Below are positions 11,117 to 21,225 of a stretch of 64,000 nucleotides of DNA, piece after piece (position 1 is the first letter of the stretch; the number at the start of each line of letters is the position of its first letter). Origin of the DNA: Fragum whitleyi (lineage: Eukaryota > Mollusca > Bivalvia > Cardiida > Cardiidae); contig OX411559.1 in the NCBI GenBank assembly GCA_948146395.1, forward strand, positions 35,482,215 through 35,546,214, read 5' to 3'. The notes under the pieces are model-generated. The model had not been told where the DNA came from, did no database searches, and worked only from the letters and a program-made list of their open reading frames with translations. Position numbers and translations under genes: made by a program.

Positions 11117-12681
11117 GTTTATTCCCGATTCTCCCACATTCGAAAAAATCGATAAAAAGTCGATACAGGTAAGGTGTGGGATAATCCCTGCCTGGGACTG
11201 AATGATTGGTTAGTTCCTCAACCTTGTTCCACAAGCGTTTCAATAGGATATGTAAGGTTTCGAGTCACGAAAATATACGTTATCATATGCCGTACTAGGT
11301 CCCATTTTTATTGCAAACGAGAATTGGAATCATTGAAACAAAAGCAACAGTTGCTTATCCAAATCCACTTTCCTTTATCTCACAAGATTTCATATGCTTT
11401 CTGGCTAACGTTGTCCAATTGAAGTTACGAGATTTTGGTGGTCATCCGACTCCATGATGACAATTTTATGCTACAGAAAAGGTAAGGTAGAAAGACCAAA
11501 TCACATAACCATAATTTTTCAACCACACATATTATGTGGTTAATGGAATATTCGAAAAGTGACACGTGAAAATTGTGTATCGCATAAAGAAGTAATTGAT
11601 CTACTGACTTCATTCTTATTTCAATGTCATCTCCCTTACTTTGTCGCAAAAAGTAAATCACAAATATCTACATTTTAACCATATTTCTTTTATTTGATAA
11701 AAAAAGTAAGAAATTCAATATCATAATATTGGGAAAGATATAGTCTTAGATCCTATATTTTCCATAGTCTTGAAAGCTTCTCTGTATCTATAAATGTAAT
11801 AGATACGAAGGTGCATCGGCATACTGGACAAGCGTCAAAGTCTCTTCGGGATTTCTGTCGTTCAGGGCAGCCAAGCGCTCTGTCGATACTTTCTTCTCTT
11901 CGATGGCTTTGTTCCCCCAGCAGCACACCGTATTTTCCTAATACAGGAAAGGGCATAAACCTCGAGCATGAATCGATGTTCGGATGTGGGTGCTTGATAT
12001 ATTTCTTCAGCATGCTGTACCAGCCCCCGAGGTGGTTCGTAGTTCTGGATCATAGTGTTTGGAAGAGGTTCCATGGCTCCTTTTCGCCTTCAACCCATTA
12101 TTCTGTGGCGTAGTTCATTGTATGTCTCGAAGGTAGTCGGCAGTTTCACTGAGTGACCAAAGTCTGAAGGCTCTTCAAACCATACATCTTCTACACTTGC
12201 TAATGGTACCAGCGGTAGTTCTGCCGCGCATCGTACCAATCTGTGAATATCTTTGTTTATTCTGTACAGCGAGCTTGAAAGATAGTCCACCATTTCTTAC
12301 CACTCTATTTCCCTTTTATCTCTCTATTTCCCACATTGTTAGTCTCTATCTTTTACTATTTCTAACACTTTCACTCTTTACATTACTATTCAATTTTCTT
12401 TTTCCAAACTTTCGTCATAGTTACAAAATCAAACTTAATTATTACTTAAACTTCGAAAGTTTAATTTCGAAAGAATACTTAAAGACTGACCTTTTTTTGT
12501 TTGATTGGACTTAACGCTCAAACCATCATTTCACTATTATGTCTGCAATTTATCGAGTAACTTGAAGAACTGGAATACAATTTGAACCTGACTGTAATCA
12601 CACATTTTCCCTTATCCCCGTCTCCCCACCAGGTACATGGTATTATTGGATTTTCAAATGTGGGAGAATCGGGAAGACACC
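11117..12681 (-). mobile_element. MULE (Mutator-like) transposon, block A only
   Basis: The inverted termini TTCCCGATTCTCCCACATT (left, from 11122) and AATGTGGGAGAATCGGGAA (right, to 12675) are flanked by the 9-bp direct repeat CCCATCACG at 11108-11116 and 12682-12690. That length is characteristic of Mutator-like elements. The empty site is seen in block B (about 32505-32515). The interior contains a degenerate MULE transposase C-terminus on the minus strand. At 1,565 bp it is a deletion derivative. Confidence 0.88.
11750..12293 (-). pseudogene. MULE transposase C-terminal fragment, frameshifted
   Basis: The minus-strand frame from 12293 reads VDYLSSSLYRINKDIHRLVR and continues with ELPLVPLASVEDVWF to a stop at 12090. 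A second frame (to 11753) contains RTTNHLGGWYSMLKKYIKHP followed by HPNID. This matches the conserved 'TNNHLEGWHxxLNK..HPNI' block near the C-terminus of MULE transposases, where the usual E of LEGW is G here. Frameshifts separate the parts, and the catalytic DDE region and the zinc finger are missing. It encodes no working enzyme. Confidence 0.78.
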
Positions 12682-13068
12682 CCCATCACGCGGGTAAAAG
12701 GGACAATCTGGGAGTTGGGAAAAGTGTCGATCCTAGTTAGACTACGCGAACTGCACAGACTGACTAGGGTCGAAACTTTTCGCAATGTGCATATTTTCTG
12801 AATCTAGTATATTTAATCTACCTTCCAGTGAAAGAATTTTTTGAAATGCAACCCCTGGTGTCCTGTACTAGAATCAATCTCCTTTTCAATTATTTATTTT
12901 ACAGAGTTCCAAGATGGCCCCTTTTTCGCGTGACGGGCCACATATATGAAATACTAGGTGAGCACCATGAGCAGTCAAGAGCAGTCAAGAGTCAAGAGAA
13001 TCCACACTTACTTGCAAAAGAACCACGATAAATAAAATTTCGTGTATTTTTCACCTTTGTACATAGAG

Positions 13069-14457
13069 ACAAGAGGACCATGATGGTCCTATATCGCTCA
13101 CCTGAGTAAGTCAACTCATAAAATGACGGCAATGTTATTAATAGCAGAGATTGTCTGATGTACACTTAGGGTGGATTGAAAAAAAAAATCAGACTTTACT
13201 TTCCTCCTACAACAATTTGATTTTCTTTTTAATTGCAACAAAGTTATTGATGGAATTGAATTCTTTTAACAAGTTTAGAAGACCTAAACCTTAAAAATAT
13301 CCCTGCAAAGATTAAGATATGTCGAAAAGTTAAGGCGAAAATTAACCTTCTCTGATATTTTTGGCAATATTTTGACATCTCCAATACCATGGAAACCAGA
13401 GATTTTGAGTGAATAAAATTATTTTTACAATTTTGGTAGAGCTTCACCCAAAGAACAACCCTACCAAGTTTCAGCTTAATTAGCCCAGTGGTTTTGGAAA
13501 AGAAGAAGTTTTTCTAAGATATTCAACAATTTTCGTCCATTTTTTCAGCCTTTCTGTTACCATGAAAACCAGAATTTTTCATGAAATTAAATTCTTGCAA
13601 CGACAAGAAACATCCTTGCCAAGTTTCACCTTGAGTTGCCTAGTGGTTAAGGAGAACAATTTTTTCTAAGATTTTCGGCCATTTTTTAACCTTTACGTTA
13701 CCATGGAAACCAGAGTTTTTGAAGAAATTAAATTCTTTTAACAACTTTTGAAAAGCTTTACCCGAGGAACATCTCTGCCAAGTTTCACCTTGATTGGCCT
13801 AGTGGTTTAGGGGGAGAAGAATCTTAACTAAGATTTTCGGCAATTTTCGGCCTTTTTCCATTTTTCTGTTACCATGGAAACCAGAGTTTTTGATGAAATT
13901 AAATTCTTTTAACAACTTTTGAAGAGCTTCACTCAAGGAACATCTCTGCCAAGTTTCAGCTTTATTTGCCTGATGGTTTAGGAGCAGAAGAATTATTTCT
14001 AAGATTTTCGGCCATTTTCGGCCATTTTTCAACCTTTCCGTTACCATGGAAAACGGAGTGTTTGATGAAATTTAATTCTTTTAACAACAATTGAAGAGCT
14101 TGACCCAAGGAACATCTCTGCCAAGTTTCAGCTTGATCGGCCTAGTGGTTTAGGAGGAGAAGAATTTTTTCTAAGATTTTCGTGATTTTCAGCCTTTCTG
14201 TTACCATGGCAACCAGAATTATTTATAGAATTAAATACTTTTAACAACTTTTGAAAAGCTTCACTGAAGGAACATCCCTGCTAAGTTTCAGCTTGACTGG
14301 CCAAGTGGTTTAGGAGGAGAAGATGTTTAAAGAAATTGCTGACGGACGGACGGACGGACGGACGGACAGACAGACGGATGGACGGACGATGGACGGACGA
14401 CGGACGGTGAGCGATCACAATAACTCACCTTGAGCTCTTTGTGCTCATGTGAGTTAA
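13069..14457 (-). mobile_element. HINE/pearl-like element (GGACCATCATGGTCC family), block A only
   Basis: On the minus strand the 5' end is AACTCACATGAGCACAAAGA, followed by a CCGTCCGTCC tract (14337-14404). The core has five or six diverged units of about 140 bp (TTACCATGGAAACCAGAGTT, 'AACATCTCTGCCAAGTTTCA'). The 3' end has a hairpin GGACCATCATGGTCC followed by TCTTGT. The empty site in block B reads AATAGAGAAAATCC, so insertion occurred at a T/T site on the minus strand without target duplication, as expected for Helentron-type rolling-circle elements. There is no helicase frame. Confidence 0.82.
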
Positions 14458-14844
14458 AATCCTAGTTACATTATATTTTGTTTAGTAATCAAATGACCAG
14501 GGGTTTAGTGTCATATTCGACGCTTGCAAAGCCTCTTTGGTGAAACCTTCAAGTTTTAGGTAAGGTAAGATGAAAAATTTAAAAGTTTCTATGTTATACT
14601 GAAACACGAAGAAATGTAGCATTAGGGCATTAAGGACACATATTACCCATTTCGAATTATTTCTTGTTTTCTGAACATTATTCTACGACTCACAGACCAC
14701 AGACAATTGTTTTATAATCTTTTTTTTTCAACCACGTCATTTAATAAGACAAGGTGTCAAACAAGTCCCGGATCTCTTTAATTCTCATCATTTCAAGCAT
14801 ATTTTTACTCACTGGTAAAAGGCTAGTATTCTATATTTACTTAC
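14458..14844. other. Intronic or 3'-flanking sequence of the small gene, shared with block B
   Basis: Aligns with 32883-32940, 33349-33423 and 34427-34669 in block B. A weak acceptor-like site (CCTTTTACCAG, minus strand, near 14812) precedes a 23-codon open stretch in A that has a stop in B. I do not call it an exon. Confidence 0.45.
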
Positions 14845-14928
14845 ATCCGTGCACTACGATGTTACATGATTTACAGCCACCAAGAATGATGAGTCCTCCG
14901 TGACTTGTAACAAAGCATCTTATACGGG
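14845..14928 (-). CDS. Candidate secreted Cys-rich peptide gene A, exon 3
   Basis: An 84-nt segment lies between an acceptor (GTTTCAAG at its 5' side) and a strong donor (GTAAGTAAAT). Only the frame entering in phase 1 is open. It reads RIRCFVTSHGGLIILGG followed by CKSCNIVVHG. Reading through the donor adds Cys-Lys and then a stop, so it could be either internal or terminal. The matching block B segment (34670-34753) differs at one base, a synonymous Gly codon change, while flanking sequence is clearly more diverged. That suggests coding constraint. The product family is not recognised. Confidence 0.5.
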
Positions 14929-16300
14929 CTTGAAACAAAAAAACATAATAATGTTATAATCCGTGATGTTTGACCTCGCAGGGCGGAGCCTAAGTAATGG
15001 ATCGTTGCATTTAAGGTAAAACAGCTTTAAAAAAAAAAAAACTCACTTTCATGGAAAGTGGGAATTCATTACTGAATACGTTTAGTCGGAGGGTAACCAA
15101 AAGCTCGAAACTTCAGCTTTGACAAACCGAATATACAATTTGTGTTAGTCAAACGATGAAATATGTTTACTCTTGCTGAGCACTTCAATCGTTTTTGTTT
15201 TATCTAACAGTCATTTACACGCGTCGACTTTAATTGCCGACCAACTTTTGAAAGAACTCAAAACCTTGAAAAGTAAACTCGCCAAATGACGCCACGACAA
15301 TTATAACGCAGAATATAATATTTTATCTTATAATTATACAAATATCCGTGTGATAACATCCCGTATGATATTTTTTCATGATATCACATAGTTATTTTTA
15401 GAACAAAGATATAATGCGGCTATTTTTAGAAAATTGCATTTCAGTGCCTCGACAATGATCAATTCTCCCTCATTATTCAAATTATTTTCGCTTAATTGGA
15501 TAGTCAAATGATTAAGAGAAAGAAGGCTTGTGTCTGATTCCATCAATTCCTTTTTTGCATTCATTATGAACATAGTTTGCTGGAGTAAAATATCATCCTG
15601 ACCAGCATGAACGTTTCTTCTTGAATGCTTTTTTATGGTTTATCGAGAAATAACGGTAGATTTTCACTTGATAATCTCACCACAAAAGCAGTGAAATTAT
15701 CAAAAACTTATACCCTGCTTTTGTGCATTTCACCCTATCTTACGTCATCTATGCGGGGCGAAATAAGTGACGTCACAATAAACGCTGTATAGCAATCACG
15801 TGCAAAATGACGCGCTTTACGAAAATATGTCATGGAAATTTCACATTTTGTCTCATTTTTGCATTAAAGAAATAGAATAATCGTTTGTTTTTCGAGTAAG
15901 ATCGATTAATATTTCATTTCGTGAACAAAAAAAAGCTATATTTTCACTCGTGGCTCCGCCACTTGCGAAAATATAGCTTTTGTTGTTCACTCAATGAAAT
16001 ATAAATCGATCTAAAACTGAAACAAACGATTATCCTCTATGTATACTATGGAAAATTCACATATTTTTTTAATAAAATCGATAACTCCTCGGTTTTTGTT
16101 GTTTTATTGTGGATTAAATCGTGAACTAGCTTTCAGCAAATTTAATAGAAATTCTCAATGTTATTGATAACTATATTTTTCCGTGCACAATACAAACAAT
16201 ATAATTACACGTTTTACAGGGATTGGTTCTAAATCGTTTTAATTCAAGCACCCAAAAAGTACAATACTAGGACAATGATTCACTTGTTGTTTTTGAAGGA
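14929..16300. other. Intron-like sequence with a large fold-back repeat
   Basis: Lies between exons 3 and 2 of candidate gene A. 15872-16042 is an imperfect palindrome with arms of about 75 bp (ATAATCGTTTGTTTTTCGAG to ATCGATCTAAAACTGAAACA) and a small GTGGCTCCGCCAC centre. 15325-15480 has a diverged copy at about 42230-42440. No coding sequence is seen. Confidence 0.6.
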
Positions 16301-16329
16301 AGAGACCTCTCTTCCCAAAGTAGAAAACA

Positions 16330-17432
16330 TGTTGCAAAGTGATTTTGTCTGAAGTAAGAGAACTTTTCAGCGATAGATAAGACATGTGAGTCAGAGACGT
16401 TTTGTTGGCTACTCTACATCTGAAGTGAACTTTAACATAAGTTGTAAAGCAGTAGATAAGATATGTTGGTCAACAGACATTTTTTCACTTACAAAACATT
16501 TGAGCAGAAAAGAATGTACACATTTTTTTCACAGTTTTGAACCGACTTGACCAACTTTCAAACACAGAATGAACTATGTAGACCATTTACTTATATTTGA
16601 TCTAAAACTGTGTTCTCTAGAGTGCACACAAGGTTTTTCAAAGATTTGCCCCGTGACCTAGTTTTTTCCCACATTACGCTATTTCGTCCTAGTCAAAGAT
16701 TATATGAAGACAGCCATTCTGACCAAGTGTCAACGCATTTGACTCAAACACGTGGCCTCTAGAGTGAACACTATGGGCCAAATTATTTCTGGCCCTCTTT
16801 CGGGTCGAGCGTAGACTGTTCTCACTGTCGAACATCAGAATAGCCTATTCTAGGCTATTCTGATAGCCGATATGTTGACCAGTCTAGAGCTGGTAGCCCG
16901 CTTTCTGAGAGATACCCGCCCAGGGTCAGAAATAAGTTGACCCAATGTTTGTTACTTTGTTACTTTATTCAGTCGCCTAAATATCGAATTAATACAAGAT
17001 ATTACGTAGACAATCATTCTGACTTAGTTTAAGACATTTGAGCCAAAAGAATAAGGCATCTAGAGTGCAAACACGGTTTTTCAAAGATTCTCCCTGTGGC
17101 CGAATTATACGCCCCACTTGACCAAATTTAAAACTCATCCGAGATATAATGTAGACAATCATTCCAATAAAGACAATTGATCCATACATGTGGTCTCTAG
17201 AGTGCTCACAAAGATTTTCTAAGATTGCCATCCCCACTCTTCGTGATTAACCCCCACTGGCCCCAATTTCAAACTAGTTCGGGACTGCTTTGGACAAAGT
17301 TTCAAGACATTTTGACTATGTGTCTAACCTCTTGAGTGCACACAAGATGTTGAAGGACGACTGTCGACAAGTGTCGGACACAGCTTGTTTACAAAAGATC
17401 ATAATGAGTATTTTTTGCTCAGGTTAGCTAAA
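16330..17432 (-). mobile_element. Degenerate HINE/pearl-like array, block A
   Basis: Repeated phrases 'CTCTAGAGTGCACACAAGGTTTTTC', 'TCATTCTGACCAAGT' and 'GACATTTGAGCCAAAA' recur about every 140-150 bp. The right end shows ACGACTGTCGACAAGTGTCG and then GCTCAGGTTAGCTAAATATC, a decayed form of the TTTAGCTCACCTGAGC 5' terminus read on the minus strand. The counterpart in block B is 38390-39342. The left end is not clear. Confidence 0.6.
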
Positions 17433-17541
17433 TATCAGGCGTTTTTAAGGTCTAGAGACTGACCAAGAAAGAGTTAACTATTTCAACCCAATCGCCGATT
17501 TTTACAGCTAGTGCTGGTCTCCCGACCTAATGATGCGTGGA

Positions 17542-17791
17542 AGCCGCCGTCATAGCGCAGTTGGTAGCGCGTCGGACTGTCAATCTAGAGGTCCCGGGTT
17601 TGATCCCTGACTATTTGTCTCTCACAAATGGGTTGATAATCGAAGACCTATTTGAGATAGCAGCTGGAGGCTAGGAAAGGATGTGGTGGTTGTCCTGGTG
17701 AGAGAAATACCAGGAAACCATTGTTAGGTGTTCCAGCCGACGCGATGTAACTGAAAAAAATTTTGAAAGCGGCGATAAACTCCATTCAATC
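17542..17791 (+). mobile_element. tRNA-derived SINE, block A only
   Basis: The head AGCGCAGTTGGTAGCGCGTC (A box) and GGTCCCGGGTTTGATCCC (B box) is followed by the shared body and a CAAT-rich 3' tail. It is flanked by the 13-bp direct repeat AATGATGCGTGGA (17529-17541 and 17792-17804). Block B has the single-copy site near 39430 (AATTATACGTGGA). It lies downstream of exon 2 of candidate gene A, inside intron 2 under the three-exon model. Confidence 0.92.
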
Positions 17792-17842
17792 AATGATGCG
17801 TGGATCGAGACAACCGTCGTTAGTGTGTTAAAGGGCAAACAC

Positions 17843-17902
17843 AGTATTCCCAGCCCTGGTATTCGCATTGTTGAATAGGATAGCATTCGTTATGAGCTCT
17901 CT
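17843..17902 (-). CDS. Candidate secreted Cys-rich peptide gene A, exon 2
   Basis: The acceptor region TTTTTCATGTCCCTGAG precedes the exon on the minus strand, and the homologous B acceptor is TTTTCACGTCCCTTAG. Entering in phase 1 from exon 1, the frame reads ERAHNECYPIQQCEYQGWEY. The end given here (60 nt, phase 1) is the donor-like TACT|GTGTTT that would join exon 3 in frame. It is a weak donor. Without splicing the frame adds CVCPLTH and stops at 17820-17822, which would give a 48-residue protein from exons 1 and 2 alone. Both alternatives keep an even number of cysteines in the mature part. Confidence 0.42.
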
Positions 17903-18089
17903 CTCAGGGACATGAAAAATACCAGGCCTCTAGTTCGAGACCAACTCTTTAAGCTTTAGCTATCGTTGAAAAGGAACTTGAATGAATTAGTAAAAACTAA
18001 TTAACATGTATCGTACATACCTGCTTAATTGGGGCTCGTTCTTTGACATCCTGGTTCAAAATGTAAGAAAGTCTCATAAAAATACATAC

Positions 18090-18153
18090 CCGAGTAGCTG
18101 TTATCGCATATCAACGCAAATGCAAAGACCAACAAGTAGATGCGGGTGTCCAT
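18090..18153 (-). CDS. Candidate secreted Cys-rich peptide gene A, exon 1 (signal peptide)
   Basis: ATG at 18153 opens 21 codons, MDTRIYLLVFAFALICDNSY plus S, and ends in phase 1 at a good donor (GTATGTATTT). Composition is that of a classical signal peptide: a charged start, a hydrophobic LLVFAFALIC core and a small residue near the end. The homologous exon in block B (39961-40024) has the same length, start, phase and core. The start is chosen because it is the only ATG and the pattern is conserved. A MITE end lies 28 bp upstream. Confidence 0.6.
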
Positions 18154-18180
18154 TTTCTAACGATTACTTCCTCATTAACA

Positions 18181-19055
18181 GTCGAGTATCTGACGTCAAA
18201 CCGTCGCTTTTTGTTGTGATGACATTAAGTCAAAAGGCAAATTTTCTGATAAGGTGGATTTACAAACTTTTCATCGTCAATTTAAACTTTTGTTATTTAA
18301 GAGAAGCACACACTTGATCATCTCTACAATTGGAATGAAACTGAAACGCCTTTTTTTACTTTTCTGATGGCAATATAAATGCTCAAAATATTGAACAAAA
18401 CACCTTTCCTAAATGCTTAGATAAACGTTCTAATTTCAAAATTTCTCCCCTCCTGTTGATAGCATTAACATATCACTAAGTTCGTATAACATAATACCAT
18501 ATTACACTGACCTTTTTTAAAGATAAGCACGTCTTATAAAATATCCATTAAAGTATCAAAATTCCAAAACTGTTACAAATCTAAAACTAGCCACCATTCG
18601 GAACATCGCTCGGCCATTTCCGTAAAGTGCAACATACCTCGGATGTATGTAAGGCGGATGGCTATGTAATAAAATCGTGCATTTTGTTAGGCGGAAACAG
18701 TGTAAGAAAAACTAGCACTGTAGATTTATATCTTTTCCAGTAAATAACGGCTGAAAAATCTTAATTTCTGAGAATGACGAATCATTCTCAAAAATTATGA
18801 TTTTTCAGTCGTTATTTAAGAATCTAAAGATTTTAATATAGGGATACAATGGTTTCACGTCAGTGACTTAAAGGAGTAGCGTTATCGACGTCGAATGTTT
18901 TCACTCACAGTTTCGAGGGCTAACGCCATTTTAACTGACGTCATCGAGTTTTTCAATGGTTTTCCCGTATTTTTTTACATCCGAGGTTGATCGTTAGATT
19001 GGCCGAGTGGTTTCCCGAATGCCTTTTAACCATCACAACTGAAGGTGACGGTTGT
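18181..19055. mobile_element. MITE with GTCGAGTATCTGACG termini, block A, interrupted
   Basis: The left terminus starts GTCGAGTATCTGACGTCAAA and continues to TTTTTGTTGTGATGA. The right terminus is a decayed inverted copy (CATCACAACTGAAGGTGACGG, ending near 19055). In block B (40051-40424) the two ends are much cleaner. Another MITE (18595-19021) is inserted near the right end. The left terminus sits in the presumed promoter or 5' UTR of candidate gene A. Confidence 0.65.
18595..19021. mobile_element. MITE with ~50-bp inverted termini (CATTCGG...CCGAATG), block A
   Basis: The left terminus CATTCGGAACATCGCTCGGC runs to 'CATACCTCGGATGT'. The right terminus is its inverse, from ACATCCGAGG near 18977 to GGCCGAGTGG..CCCGAATG ending at 19021. 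The interior holds a strong hairpin (18741-18822) with arms including AACGGCTGAAAAATC. Total 427 bp, non-coding. A relative with weaker right end lies in block B at about 32941-33348 at a different place, so these are independent insertions. Confidence 0.7.
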
Positions 19056-19549
19056 GTAACAAAAACGGCAGTCTAAACACAGAAAATATTTTCTCTAACG
19101 CAATGTCTTGTTGTAAATAGGTTCTACAATTATTTATTAAATAATAACTTTTTGTGTTACGTCACTTGCATAAGACAATGAGTAATCTTCTTGAGATAAG
19201 AAAAGTATTAATTTTCTCAAGCTGTTTTCAAACCGTTTACGAACATATTTCGCGATTTATTTTTAATATGCAGGGTATATATATTTCGCGATTTATTTTT
19301 AATATGCAGGACATTATAGCCATCAAATCCACAAATCAAAATATGCATACTTTGGTTGAAAGAAAAATATTTTCACGAATAGGATTTAAAATTGGGATCC
19401 CCGTGTTCAATGCTAGACCATGGACTGCCCTGTGTTCAGGATGACAAAACAGTGCTTATAGTTTGCAAATTATATCCCGCTTTGTACGCAAGCTCACGGG
19501 CGTAGCGGGTAATCATTTTCAAACAGTTTGTTTCGTTTTGTCTTTCAGA

Positions 19550-19915
19550 ACGTAGAGCCAGTCTTGAGGTAGAGCGTCGTCCAGGTCCTGGGTTCGATTC
19601 CCGGGAGCGGCAATCGATCTTGGTTCTTTCATCGGTCCACAGTTGGTAGCGCGTCGGACCGTCAATCTGAAGGTCCCGGGTTCGATCCCCGACGGCGGCA
19701 CTTATTCTTTCCGACTATTTGTCTCTAACCAATGGGTTGATAATCGTAGACCTATGTGAGATAGCAGCTGGGGGCTAGGAAAGGATGTGATGGCAGTACT
19801 GGTGAGAGGAATACCAGGAAACCATAATTAGGTGCCCCAGCCGCCGCGAAATAACTGAACAATCGTTGAAAGCGGCGTAAAACTCCATGTTATTAATCAA
19901 TTTAATTAATTAATT
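19550..19915 (+). mobile_element. tRNA-derived SINE with an extra upstream B-box half
   Basis: The standard SINE starts near 19634 (CACAGTTGGTAGCGCGTCGG), has B box GGTCCCGGGTTCGATCCCCG, the shared body, and an AATT-rich tail ending near 19915. Directly upstream, 19566-19620 carries a second tRNA-like half with GGGTTCGATTCCCGGG. Either a chimeric SINE or two insertions in tandem would give this. No clear flanking duplication was found. Confidence 0.75.
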
Positions 19916-21085
19916 TATCGCCGTGAGTACTTGAGAATTTTCCAGGAAGCAGAATCGAGAGGGATTTATTTCAGTTTTAAGAACCTGGTTCTAAGTTGAT
20001 GTAAATAAATAGGTATAAACCAAACAAGCCTACTTTGATTTTCATGAAACAAACACCTTACATTAATAAAACCAAATATGTTTCTAAACTTTTGTAAACT
20101 AAAAGGCCTTGTCACAAACTATACACATTTGAAAAATGTAGGCTGTCTCGACTTACATTGCAAAGAAGTTGGTATTTTAAAGTAATATTTAAAAAAATAT
20201 TTCAACTTAAGCAATGAAATTGACCTTTAGCAATGATCTAAGTTGTTAACTACAAAAAGCCTTGTCACAAGCAATGCACATGTGAAAAATCAAAGCTGTT
20301 TCACTTACATTCTAAAGTTTTTGGTCAATGTTAAACTGTTTGTGTTCAAATTAAGAAGGTTAAAAATGACCTTGACCTTAACTGATAGCTTTACTTTGGT
20401 TTCATCTCAAAGGTCTTGTCATTAGCAATACACCCAAAAATTTAAAAGCTGTTTGACTCGCCATTGTCATATAATGGCCTGTGTTAAAGTATTTATTTAA
20501 CACGTGTTTGACCTTGAAAATGACATCAACTTTGACTGATAACGTTGAAAATAATACCTACAGAAGTAATGCACTCGTGAAATATCAAAACTGTATCATT
20601 TACTTTTGAAAGTTGTGGCCAATGTAAAAGTGTTTATATTGAAAGTAAGTGACTTTGGAAATATGACATTGACCTTGACTTATAGCCTTGAATTTGGTTT
20701 CAACTAAAGGTTTCGTAACAAGTATTACACAGGTGATATATTAAAGCTGTATCACTTACCATTGCAAAGCAATGGCCAATGATTAAATGTTTTCATTTAA
20801 CACTAATTTGACCTTAAAAATGAGATTAACCTTGAACGATGACCTTGAAGTTTGAGCCTAAAGGAAGATATTGTCACAAGCAGTACACATGTGAAATATG
20901 AAGGCTCTGCCACTTACCTATCAAAAGTTATTGCCAATGTTAAGTTTTGAAGGGACAAACGAGCAAATCAGAAAAACACACAGAGCAAAAATAATATGCC
21001 ATTTATCTATTGATGCGTTGGGCATAAAGAGAAATACGCTAGGATACAGTTATCGTAACTTCGCGTTTTGATTAAATGTGATTAG
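19916..21085. repeat. Dispersed tandem-type repeat, copy in front of block B
   Basis: From 20221 on this matches 1-840, with the same order of phrases and the same tail (GGGCATAAAGAG near 21020). The part from about 20040 extends further left and shows further units (GGCCTTGTCACAAACTATAC). It marks the start of the second large repeat unit. Non-coding. Confidence 0.7.
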
Positions 21086-21225
21086 GCTTTATAGTGCGGT
21101 GCCTTATGTAATCCCGTACGATTTTCGTGCTGAAATTGATGTTTTGTGTTTTATTGATTGTTTAGGGGCCAAGCAATCTGAAACTATGCGGGTCCAAATT
21201 TTTCGGGTCAGTTTCCTGATTTTTT

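Larger units (their letters stand above)
11103..12955 (+). mobile_element. GTGAC-type MITE, block A copy 2, interrupted by a MULE
   Basis: The left end TATGTGACCCATCACG and the body from 12682 onward (GGGACAATCTGGGAG, then GGGTCGAAACTTTTCGCA, ending CGCGTGACGGGCCACATAT) form one MITE. A MULE at 11117-12681 has split it close to its left terminus. Block B has the uninterrupted version at 32499-32770. Confidence 0.8.

Noticed and set aside
12197..12514. 105-codon leucine/phenylalanine-rich plus-strand frame resembling a membrane protein
   Set aside because: It is antisense to the MULE transposase remnant and runs into AT-rich element interior. The hydrophobicity is a composition effect.
14337..14410. 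GACGGACG-type simple repeat as a separate microsatellite
   Set aside because: It is the 5' GTCC-rich tract typical of the HINE ends in this window (also near 2040, 26690, 47020 and 50580).
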